The notes under the pieces were generated by a model, which searched no databases, was not told where the DNA came from, and was given only the letters and a program-made list of their open reading frames with translations. Source: Burkholderia aenigmatica (GTDB lineage: Bacteria; Pseudomonadota; Gammaproteobacteria; Burkholderiales; Burkholderiaceae). Taken from it: DNA of 64,000 nucleotides. The position numbers and the translations under genes were made by a program. Within the stretch, counting starts at the first letter, position 1, and each line of letters opens with the position of its first letter. Positions 8,763 to 16,034 of this stretch are shown here, piece by piece. The stretch lies in NCBI RefSeq assembly GCF_902499175.1, contig NZ_CABVQC010000022.1, positions 1-64,000 of the forward strand, in the 5' to 3' direction.

Positions 8763-9476
8763 GACGCGCTCCGCCGCCTACCCGGCCCATCCTGTTATGT
8801 CGATCTTTTCCGGGAGCGTACTTTTCGCTTCGGCGCGCCGTCAAATTCGATATTTTCAACGATATTCAGTTACTGGAAATACACCATGCCCGCGGGATCC
8901 CGACTGTGCGACAGATCACACTAACGCGAATTACCGAACCCCGATCCCGATGCCGTTTATTTTCCCGATCTAAACAACCTTGCCCGAATCGATTCTCCCG
9001 CGATTTGCATGCCCCGCAAATCAGGAAATTTCCAATTAATCCGATAAATACCGGCCCGGGACACACCGCCCTCGCGCGCTGCCAAGCCCACCGTGACGGC
9101 TAGCCGCACGGCCTGCCCAGCGCCGAAAATCGGCCGCCGCTCGTCATTCGATCATCGCAGCATTCAATTTTCCCGTTTCAAACGGATTATTAAATTTCTA
9201 AACTGAATCGATCCGCCATGAATCAATAATATCAATTTAAATCATATGATGATTATCGATCGAAACATTTTTAACAATCTTAAAGACTTGTTAACCTCTA
9301 AAATGATTTCTGACGGACTTCCCTCGGAGCCGTCAAATTCGTGCCTTCAAAAACCGTCGAACCGATCGGGTTCGGCGGTTTCTTTTTTAACGGCATTATT
9401 TCGTCAGACATTAGGGCGGGACAATCCCGATGGCGGGCCGCGGCGCAACAGTGTGCGCCGCGCCAAAAATCGGGCC
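8763..9476. promoter_or_regulatory. AT-rich intergenic region upstream of the EAL gene
   Basis: About 700 bases with no convincing gene, far richer in A and T than the rest of the window, especially 9130-9320. It contains the inverted repeat GATTTGC (9002-9008) / GCAAATC (9016-9022), the palindrome GGAAATTTCC (9024-9033) and several A/T runs. It most likely holds the EAL-gene promoter and could bind an H-NS-like silencer. A terminator lies inside it at 9349-9388. Confidence 0.5.
9349..9388 (-). terminator. Rho-independent terminator of DUF2827 copy 4
   Basis: Long stem AACCGTCGAACC / GGTTCGGCGGTT with one mismatch around a GATC core, flanked by A5 on one side and T6 on the other, so it can work in both directions. 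It lies about 90 bases after the stop of the minus-strand DUF2827 gene. No plus-strand gene ends here. Confidence 0.8.
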
Positions 9477-10622
9477 TTATGCGGCCGATGCGCCGATCAG
9501 GTTCGCGAGTAGCGCGTCGTATTCGGCGACGAGTGCCGGATTCGCCGACGTATAGCGGCCGAGGATCTCGCGTTGGCGCCGCGTGTACGCTTCCCAATCG
9601 TCATCGTGCGTATGCAGCGCACGCAGCAGCGCATCGGCGCCCTGCTGCACGTCGTTGTCCGCATAGTAGTAGCCGAGATCGGGCGCGAGGCTCGCGTTGT
9701 GCACGAGCGGATAACCCTGCCAGCACACATCGAAATAGAAATAGTTAAGCGGGTTCGACCACTGATGCGACACGACGATATCGGTCAGGTCGGCCAGGAA
9801 CAGCGGCGTATCGAAGCGCCCGACGAAGCTCGCCTTGCCCGCGCGCACGATGTCCAGGTAGTTCATCAGCATCACGAACTCGGGGCTGTCGTGCGCGAGG
9901 CGGTCGGCGTTCGTCACGTGCGTGAAGCAGATCGCGTCGGGATCGCGGCGATACGCTTCGTCGATGATCAGCATCGGATACACGCAGAACTTCACGACGT
10001 TGTGGTTCGGCTCCATCACCGTCAGCCGCTTGCCGGGCTCGCTGCGCCGCGGCCGGTATTCGCCGCGCTCGGGCAGCGACTGCGCGCGCGCGCTCAGGAA
10101 CATCGGATCCCACACGAACGGCACGACGCGCCCCGGGCAGCGGCGCAGCGACTGCAGGAACGGCAGCGACGACGGCGCGATCTGCGGAATCGCCCACACC
10201 TCGTCATAACCGCGGTTGATGAACAGCGAATCCCACAGCCGGCGACCGAACAGCATCGACTCCATCGCATTGATGTACTCGACGCCGCAGCAGTAGCTGA
10301 CGAGCTTCGCGCCGCGCGACTTCAGGTAGGCCGTCTGCTCGCCGTCGATCTGCCCGCCGAGCTCGATCACCACGTCGAGCGCATCCTTCACGTCGGCGAA
10401 CGCGCGCGTGTCGTACACACTGCGATCCCACGGCAGCGCATCGGTGAGCGGCACGTCGGTGGTGTTGACCAGCGTCACGCGGTAACCGTGCGGCGATGCC
10501 ATCAGCAGCTTCGCGAGAAACAGCGCGTTCTGCTTGATGCCGTTGATCCACAGGCTTTCGTCAGGGGCACGCAGTCCGATCGTGATACCGATGCGCAGGC
10601 CGTTCAGGACAGGAGACGTCAT
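9477..10622 (-). CDS. DUF2827 protein, divergent copy 4
   Basis: A 381-residue paralogue of the three DUF2827 proteins at 3.4-7.1 kb but on the opposite strand. Family landmarks are SLWINGIKQN near the N terminus, VVIELGGQID, FVWDPMF, MEPNHNVVKF and GYYYAD. The conserved C-terminal block has changed: where the others read WENG or WENA, this copy has QWSNPLNYFYFD, so the otherwise invariant Glu is replaced by Ser. It may therefore use a different donor or act as a non-catalytic partner. The start at 10622 fits the family length but has no clear ribosome site; the frame stays open to 10703. It is divergent from the glycosyltransferase gene at 11057, with a 434-base shared upstream region. Confidence 0.82.
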   Translation of the reverse strand: MTSPVLNGLRIGITIGLRAPDESLWINGIKQNALFLAKLLMASPHGYRVTLVNTTDVPLTDALPWDRSVYDTRAFADVKDALDVVIELGGQIDGEQTAYLKSRGAKLVSYCCGVEYINAMESMLFGRRLWDSLFINRGYDEVWAIPQIAPSSLPFLQSLRRCPGRVVPFVWDPMFLSARAQSLPERGEYRPRRSEPGKRLTVMEPNHNVVKFCVYPMLIIDEAYRRDPDAICFTHVTNADRLAHDSPEFVMLMNYLDIVRAGKASFVGRFDTPLFLADLTDIVVSHQWSNPLNYFYFDVCWQGYPLVHNASLAPDLGYYYADNDVQQGADALLRALHTHDDDWEAYTRRQREILGRYTSANPALVAEYDALLANLIGASAA

Positions 10623-11056
10623 CGTCGGCGGGATGGAAGGTTGGATGGGGATGGAATGGACGCAGTGTAGCGCGCGAAACGCCGCCCGCGTCAAGCGGTG
10701 CACGCCGGCGGCAACCCGGCATTCTAGCGGAGCGCCGGCCGCATACTGTCAGGGATGGTCAGCCCGCGGCCGGCGCACGCAAATCCGCGAGACGGTTGTG
10801 CGATACTCCGGCGACCGGCCGCACTACCGGGTTGCCGGGCGGTATCGGCATCCCGGGCGGGCAGAAAACGACCTTGCAGCAACGCTGCTGAAACAATGGC
10901 TGACAGAATGGAACGCGACGCCGCGCAAGTCTTCCGGGCAATCCATCATGAACAGGGGCGGCACGCGCAGGCATGCGTGCCGGGCCGCGATGCCGCGCGG
11001 AACCACACCGCGTCCGGCGCCCGCCGTCATCCGCTGCGCGGCCTTCGGAGCGCGCG
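10623..11056. promoter_or_regulatory. Divergent intergenic region between DUF2827 copy 4 and glycosyltransferase
   Basis: A 434-base GC-rich region that must carry the promoters of both divergent genes. I see no clear operator, RNA or convincing short gene in it; open frames crossing it are compositional. Confidence 0.45.
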
Positions 11057-12379
11057 ATGATCGTCCTCAGCCACTTCAGTCACGACGCACCCGCCAGCCT
11101 CGAAAATCACCGGCAGTACGCGCACGCGCAAGGCTATCGCCACGCGTTCGTCGATGCGTCCGCGATGCCGCAGGCGCTGCCGTTGCGCCCGCTCTACCGT
11201 TACGAATCGCTGCTCCATGTGCTGCGCCGCGCGCAGCCCGACGAACTCGTGCTGCTGCTCAGCGAAGACGCGGCGATCATCGAGCCCGTCGCGCTCGATC
11301 GCCTGATGAGCGGCCGCGACATGCTGTTCGTCGACGCGTTCGCGTCCCCGCTGCCGCAGGTCGACGTGCAGATCTGGCGCAATACGGCGGCCGTTCGGGC
11401 GATCGTGATGCGGCTCGTGCAGCGCTGCAGGCTCGGCGGCGAACCGCGGCTGACCTCGGAAGCCGCGTTGTTCGCGGAGCTCGACACGCATCGCTATATG
11501 ACGCCGATCGACGGGCTGTATCCGGTCATGCCGACCAGCCCCGACCTCGATCCGATGTGGAGCCGCGAACCGACGTTCGCGATCAGCATCGACGACACGC
11601 CGCACGATCCCGAACGGAAAGGCACGACGGCCCGGTTCCGCGACACGCTCGTGGCGTACGTCAATCGATGCCGCGCCGCCGGCCGGCCGCTGTTCTCGTT
11701 CGATCACGACGCCGCCGACACCCCGGACGAAGCCGCCGAGCGCAGCACCTTCAATCCGGGCCGCCCGATCGCGTTGATGATGCTCTACACGCCGAACATC
11801 GGCAGCTATGCACGCATCGCCGAACGGAATTTCCGGCGCTACTGCGACGCACACGGCTACACGCTCTACGTGCATCGCGACATTCCCGCCGAAATCGGCC
11901 TGAACGCGACCGGCAACTGGTTCAAGCCGTGGCTGCTCCATGCGTACCTGCAGCACCACGAATGGGTCGTGTGGCTCGACGCCGACGTGCTGATCGCGGA
12001 CCAGCAGCAAGCGCTGGAGCCGCTGCTCGAAGGACGCGACTGGCTGCTCGCGCACGACATCGGCCAGTGGGCGTTCAACTCGGGGGTGATGGCGTTCCGG
12101 CGCACCGCGCGCAACGATGCGATGCTGCGCGACATGATGACGACGATCGCCGCGCTGCACGACCGGTCGAGCGTCTATGCGAGCGACGGCGATCAGGTGC
12201 AATTCATTCGCGCGATGGAGCGCGACGGGCAATTGGAAGGCGAAGGTGTGGCCGATCTCGTCCGCGTCAACACGCCCTGGCTGTTTCGCCGCCCGGACAG
12301 CTATATCGTGCATTACTACGGGATGTGGTCCGCGATGCGGGCGCTGATGATGGCGCACGACGACGGGCTGCTGCGCTAG
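11057..12379 (+). CDS. Tandem-domain GT34-like (GMA12/MNN10-type) glycosyltransferase
   Basis: A 440-residue cytoplasmic protein with two related halves. The C-terminal half (about residues 230-440) looks like a GT-A enzyme of the galactosyltransferase GMA12/MNN10 type: IALMMLYTPNIGSYARIAERN, HGYTLYVHRD, then the DxD metal and nucleotide-sugar motif in VVWLDADVLI, FNSGVMAFRR, SDGDQVQF and a closing VHYYGMW. The N-terminal half repeats the same order in degenerate form (FSHDAPASLENHRQYAHAQG, then ELVLLLSEDAAII where DxD would be), so it may be inactive. The ATG at 11057 has GGAG at 11047-11050. With the DUF2827 genes and methyltransferase alongside, it probably contributes a sugar to a surface glycan or to the adhesin; the acceptor is unknown. 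Confidence 0.8.
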   Translation: MIVLSHFSHDAPASLENHRQYAHAQGYRHAFVDASAMPQALPLRPLYRYESLLHVLRRAQPDELVLLLSEDAAIIEPVALDRLMSGRDMLFVDAFASPLPQVDVQIWRNTAAVRAIVMRLVQRCRLGGEPRLTSEAALFAELDTHRYMTPIDGLYPVMPTSPDLDPMWSREPTFAISIDDTPHDPERKGTTARFRDTLVAYVNRCRAAGRPLFSFDHDAADTPDEAAERSTFNPGRPIALMMLYTPNIGSYARIAERNFRRYCDAHGYTLYVHRDIPAEIGLNATGNWFKPWLLHAYLQHHEWVVWLDADVLIADQQQALEPLLEGRDWLLAHDIGQWAFNSGVMAFRRTARNDAMLRDMMTTIAALHDRSSVYASDGDQVQFIRAMERDGQLEGEGVADLVRVNTPWLFRRPDSYIVHYYGMWSAMRALMMAHDDGLLR

Positions 12380-12489
12380 CGCCCTCGACCGGCGCGGCTA
12401 ACGCGGACTGGACGTGGGTTCCGTCCGGCAGTGCGATCCGTTACACGACTGCGATTCATTTCTCAAACCAGCTTTAACGGGAGATCAGC

Positions 12490-13188
12490 TTGGAACAGAT
12501 CGGATATTCATGGCCGACCTTCGATCAGCTCACTCAGCACCTGGTCAAGTCAATCAACCCGAACAAGATTCTGGACATCGGGGCCGGCGGCGGGAAATAC
12601 GGGCGCTTGCTCAAAAAGGTCGTGCCGGATTGTCACTTCACGGCGCTGGAATGCGATGAGGAGACGCATCCGTTCCTGATCGAGAACGGCTACGACGACA
12701 TCATCTCCGGCGTCAGCGACACGCTTTATGAACGATCCGGCGACTCGTACGATACGGTCATCCTGGGCGATGTCATCGAACACATGCGTCACTCGCACGG
12801 TCGCGATTTACTGGAGTTTCTGAACTATCGATCGCGATACATCCTCATCTCGACCCCCGAGTGCATGCCGATGAGCGGGGCCTCGTATTTCGAGAGCCAC
12901 AACTCCGTGTGGCGGCCCGATTCGTTCATGTGGCACGATTTCTGGGCGCATCAGCAATGCGGGATCATGCACTTCTATTTGCTCAGAGGGCACCTCGACT
13001 GGAACGCGAAGGGTCTTGATTCCCTGGTGAACGCCGCAAACGCGTCGAATCTGTTCAACACGCGCGCCAACAACGAACAGGAGGCCGCCGATGAAAAATT
13101 CCTCCAGCCGGTCAACCTGACGCTCCATGATTACCGGTACATGGAAAAACTCGATGGCGACCAATATGCAATATTTCGCCCGATTTGA
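12490..13188 (+). CDS. Class I SAM-dependent methyltransferase
   Basis: A 232-residue soluble protein. The SAM-binding motif I is clear (ILDIGAGGGKYGRLL, residues about 27-41), followed by an acidic residue after strand 2 (ALECDEETHPF) and the GDVIEHM motif typical of methyltransferases acting on small or glycan-linked acceptors. The C-terminal third has no signature I recognise. Translation probably begins at TTG 12490, preceded by a good CGGGAG ribosome site at 12478-12483; no ATG in frame has one. It follows the glycosyltransferase by 110 bases on the same strand and ends the adhesin-linked cluster just before a strong terminator. Capping methylation of a glycan is a natural guess in this context, not shown. 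Confidence 0.82.
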   Translation: MEQIGYSWPTFDQLTQHLVKSINPNKILDIGAGGGKYGRLLKKVVPDCHFTALECDEETHPFLIENGYDDIISGVSDTLYERSGDSYDTVILGDVIEHMRHSHGRDLLEFLNYRSRYILISTPECMPMSGASYFESHNSVWRPDSFMWHDFWAHQQCGIMHFYLLRGHLDWNAKGLDSLVNAANASNLFNTRANNEQEAADEKFLQPVNLTLHDYRYMEKLDGDQYAIFRPI

Positions 13189-13242
13189 TTGCGCGACCGC
13201 GATTCAGTCCGGAATCACTGCGTCTTGCTTGCCCGATGAATG

Positions 13243-13268
13243 AAAAAGGCGCCTCACGGCGCCTTTTT
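13243..13268. terminator. Bidirectional Rho-independent terminator
   Basis: AAAAAGGCGCC-TCAC-GGCGCCTTTTT, a perfect stem with A5 and T5 flanks. It ends the plus-strand methyltransferase transcript and can also stop transcripts from the convergent phospholipase operon that ends at 13361. Confidence 0.92.
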
Positions 13269-13360
13269 CACGATTGACGAAACGCTCGCGGCGTCGGAAG
13301 CCGGGCGCCTTCATGCCCGCCTCGCGTGCCGGCAAGCGGCCGGCACGCGCGAAGGGGCAG

Positions 13361-15475
13361 TCAGATCGCCGCAATCGTCGGCGCGACCGCAGCCGGGTCG
13401 GTGACGCTGGCCTTGCCGGTTTCGACGTGCCCCGCGATGCGGCGCGTCCAGCCCGCGTTCCCCGCCACCACGAACTGCAGGTCGTACCAGTGGCTGCTGC
13501 ACGACAGGTCCCAGTGCGCTTCGACGCGCTGCCCCGCCGGAACCGTCAGCGTGCGCGCTGCCCCGCCGTACGCGACATCGGTCGCCGTGACCGTGAGCGT
13601 GCCGGTGCCCGCATTGGCGATCGTCACGTACACGTCGCCGTTGGCGGTGTCGTAGCACGGCGTGATTTCAGGCTTCGCGCCGGCATCCGCGGCGGCCGAT
13701 CCCGCGAAGCGCCGGAAATAGCCGTTCGGCCCCCACACGCTCACCACATAGTTGCCGTTCGCGTCGAGCGCCCACGTATCGGTCAGCTGCTTGCCCGCTT
13801 CGACCGTATAGCGACGCGGCATCGCGGTCGGGTCGCCCGTGTAGACCCAGAAGTGCGCGCCCTGCGTGCCGGTGTTCGCAAACGTCAGCGCGTAGCCCTG
13901 CGACTGGAGCTGGCCGGTCACATGCAGTTCGTACGGCAGCGCACGCGCCGGCCGCGTACCGGGCTCCTGCGCCGTCACGACCTGCTGCGCGGTGCTGGCC
14001 GGCGCGGTCTGCGACGACGCGCGCGAGCACTGCAGGTCCGCCTGCGCGACATACGCCTGCGTGCTCGGCAGGGTCGGCAGCGTGGCATCCGATTTCGAGA
14101 AGTCGAGCGCCGACGTCAGGTCGCCGCAGATCGCGCGACGCCACGGCGAGATATTCGTTTCCATCACGCCGAAGCGCTTCTCGATGAATTGCAGCACCGA
14201 CGTGTGATCGAAAACCTGCGAGCAGACGAAGCCGCCCTTCGACCACGGCGACACCACGAACATCGGCACGCGCGGGCCGAGGCCGTACGGCAGGTTGTCG
14301 GCCGTGTACGTGCCCGTCTGCGTCGAGGTCACGACGTTGTGCCGCTCGAGCGACACATCCACGGTGCTCATGCCGGAGCCCGGCAGCGTCGGCGCCGACG
14401 GCGGCACGACGTGATCGAAGAAGCCGTCGTTCTCGTCGTACATGACGAGCAGGACGGTCTTGCTCCATACGTCCGGATTCGACGTCAGCGCATCGAGAAT
14501 CGTCGACAGGTAGTACGCGCCGTAGAGCGGCGTGAACTTCGGATGTTCCGAATACGCGGCGGGCGGCAGCAGCCACGATACCTGCGGCAGCGCGTTCGCC
14601 TGCACGTCGGCCTTCAGCTGCGTGATCGCGCGCGTGCTCATCCCGCGCGTCTGCAGCGACGAGCCGGCCGGCGCATTCACGAAATTATTGAAGCACGCCA
14701 GCATGTTCGTGCCGTAGTTGCCGGTGAAGTTGTCGAACCCGGTGCCCTGCTGGTAGATCTGCCACGAGATGCCCGCTTTCTCGAGGCGCTCCGGATACGT
14801 CGTCCAGCTGAAGGGCGGCAACTGGATCTTGTCGAACTGGTTGTCGATGTAGTCGGTGTTGTCGAGCAGCGGGCCGCCGCCCGTGCCGAGCGGGTCGACC
14901 ATGCCCGTCATCAGGTACATGCGGTTCGGGTGCGTGTTGCCCGGGATCGAGCAGAAGTAGTTGTCGCACACCGTGAACGCATCCGCGAGCGCGTAGTGGA
15001 ACGGGATGTCGTCGCGGACGTGGTAGCCCATCGTCATGTTCGACTTCTGCACCGCCCATTGATCCGCGCGACCGTTGTCGATCGCACCGTGCGTCGTCGC
15101 CCACGTATGCGGCAAGCCGCCGATGCACTGCGCGTTGACGCCCGGGTTGGTCGTGTCGTAGCGGAACGGCGCGATCACGCTCGTCTTGTCTTCCTGACGC
15201 GGCTGGAACCACACCGGCTTGCCGTTCGGCAGCGTGACCGGGAAGCGGTCGTTGTAACCGCGCACGCCGCTCAGGTGACCGAGGTAGTGGTCGAACGAGC
15301 GGTTCTCCTGCATGAACACGACGATGTGCTGCACATCCTGGATCGTGCCCGTCACGGAATTCGGCTCGATCGCCAGCGCCTTGCGGATCGACTCGGGAAG
15401 CAGTGCGGAGGCGGCGGTCGCGCCGGCAAGGCCGGCGGAGAACTTCAGAAAATCGCGTCGCGAATGGGTGGCCAT
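13361..15475 (-). CDS. Phosphocholine-specific phospholipase C (Tat-exported)
   Basis: Non-metallo phospholipase C that cleaves phosphatidylcholine or sphingomyelin outside the cytoplasmic membrane. It has 704 residues, normal for the PlcN/PlcH family. The N terminus carries a twin-arginine signal (SRRDFLKFSAGLAG). The phosphoesterase domain begins with QHIVVFMQENRSFDHYLGHL, where the E-N-R-S-F-D-H-Y block is the family's catalytic signature, and continues with CSIPGNTHPNR and VLLVMYDENDGFFDHVVPP. Two C-terminal beta-sandwich domains (about residues 490-700) are of the bacterial phospholipase C C-terminal type. The start at 15475 has only a weak AAGAG. A small lipoprotein gene ends 42 bases upstream and is probably co-transcribed. 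In Pseudomonas and Burkholderia such enzymes act in phosphate scavenging and virulence; whether that holds here is inference. Confidence 0.95.
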   Translation of the reverse strand: MATHSRRDFLKFSAGLAGATAASALLPESIRKALAIEPNSVTGTIQDVQHIVVFMQENRSFDHYLGHLSGVRGYNDRFPVTLPNGKPVWFQPRQEDKTSVIAPFRYDTTNPGVNAQCIGGLPHTWATTHGAIDNGRADQWAVQKSNMTMGYHVRDDIPFHYALADAFTVCDNYFCSIPGNTHPNRMYLMTGMVDPLGTGGGPLLDNTDYIDNQFDKIQLPPFSWTTYPERLEKAGISWQIYQQGTGFDNFTGNYGTNMLACFNNFVNAPAGSSLQTRGMSTRAITQLKADVQANALPQVSWLLPPAAYSEHPKFTPLYGAYYLSTILDALTSNPDVWSKTVLLVMYDENDGFFDHVVPPSAPTLPGSGMSTVDVSLERHNVVTSTQTGTYTADNLPYGLGPRVPMFVVSPWSKGGFVCSQVFDHTSVLQFIEKRFGVMETNISPWRRAICGDLTSALDFSKSDATLPTLPSTQAYVAQADLQCSRASSQTAPASTAQQVVTAQEPGTRPARALPYELHVTGQLQSQGYALTFANTGTQGAHFWVYTGDPTAMPRRYTVEAGKQLTDTWALDANGNYVVSVWGPNGYFRRFAGSAAADAGAKPEITPCYDTANGDVYVTIANAGTGTLTVTATDVAYGGAARTLTVPAGQRVEAHWDLSCSSHWYDLQFVVAGNAGWTRRIAGHVETGKASVTDPAAVAPTIAAI

Positions 15476-15517
15476 GCTGGTTGCTCTTGATTGGATTTCT
15501 GGTGGAAACAGCCGGGA

Positions 15518-15721
15518 TCAGGAAGCGGGCGAGGAAGCAGGCGCGGTGAATCCGGGCGGGCAGTGCATCTGCGCGGTGGCGACCACGCCGCCGCCGCAGG
15601 CGGCCTTCTGCTGCGCGACGGGGGCGGCGGGTGCCGTCACGTCGTCGTTGCAGGCACCGAGGAGTGCTGTCAGCGCGATCAGACCAACGACCGCGAAAGG
15701 CCGCAGGGCCGAGTTTCGCAT
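15518..15721 (-). CDS. Small secreted lipoprotein upstream of phospholipase C
   Basis: A 67-residue lipoprotein. The start ATG at 15721 has GGAGAG ideally spaced upstream. The first 24 residues are a lipoprotein signal ending in LLGAC, followed by a short mature part, NDDVTAPAAPVAQQKAACGG, then HCPPGFTAP. The mature peptide contains two further cysteines. Only 42 bases separate it from the phospholipase C gene, so they likely form an operon. It might act as a lipase-associated chaperone or anchor, as partner lipoproteins do for some secreted enzymes, but it resembles none that I know. Function is unknown. Confidence 0.75.
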   Translation of the reverse strand: MRNSALRPFAVVGLIALTALLGACNDDVTAPAAPVAQQKAACGGGVVATAQMHCPPGFTAPASSPAS

Positions 15722-15743
15722 AACGTCTCTCCGTAGATGTGAT

Positions 15744-15777
15744 GACATGACAGGTGCGGGAGCGCACCTGTCATGTC
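15744..15777 (-). promoter_or_regulatory. Perfect 14-bp dyad in the phospholipase operon leader
   Basis: GACATGACAGGTGC (15744-15757) and GCACCTGTCATGTC (15764-15777) are exact reverse complements around a 6-base loop, placed 23-56 bases upstream of the lipoprotein start. No T run follows in either direction, so it is not a simple terminator. It could be an operator, or an mRNA hairpin next to the ribosome site that controls translation or stability. Confidence 0.7.
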
Positions 15778-16034
15778 GACGGCGAGATGCTAATTTCAGC
15801 GTGTTACACGACAGTGTCGCGTAAGGAGGCGAGCTGCGTGCACACAGGTAGCGGCACGTGTCGCGGTGGAAAAGGAGCGAGAGACGTAATGCAATCGAAA
15901 GATTCGCATTGCTTCGTTTTGCCGGGCGATCGAGGCAAGTCCGTCGCGGTACCGGTCGTGCAACGAATCGCGAAGCGTCTTTTACGGGCCGGCAACCGCG
16001 GCAGCCGGCCCGCATGCGGCGAAACAGGCGGCGC
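15778..16034. other. Rest of the gap between phospholipase operon and liuD
   Basis: No gene is visible. A hairpin GGGCCGGC / GCCGGCCC near 15986-16012 lies just beyond the liuD stop; on the minus strand it is followed by A rather than T, so it is at best a weak transcript end. The promoter of the phospholipase operon must lie here. Confidence 0.4.

Noticed and set aside
9246-9512. An 88-codon plus-strand frame in the AT-rich gap
   Set aside because: No ribosome site; it runs through the terminator hairpin at 9349-9388 and into the antisense of DUF2827 copy 4.
15744-15777. The 34-base dyad considered as a transcription terminator
   Set aside because: No T tract follows on either strand and the minus-strand operon begins just after it; it is better seen as regulatory.
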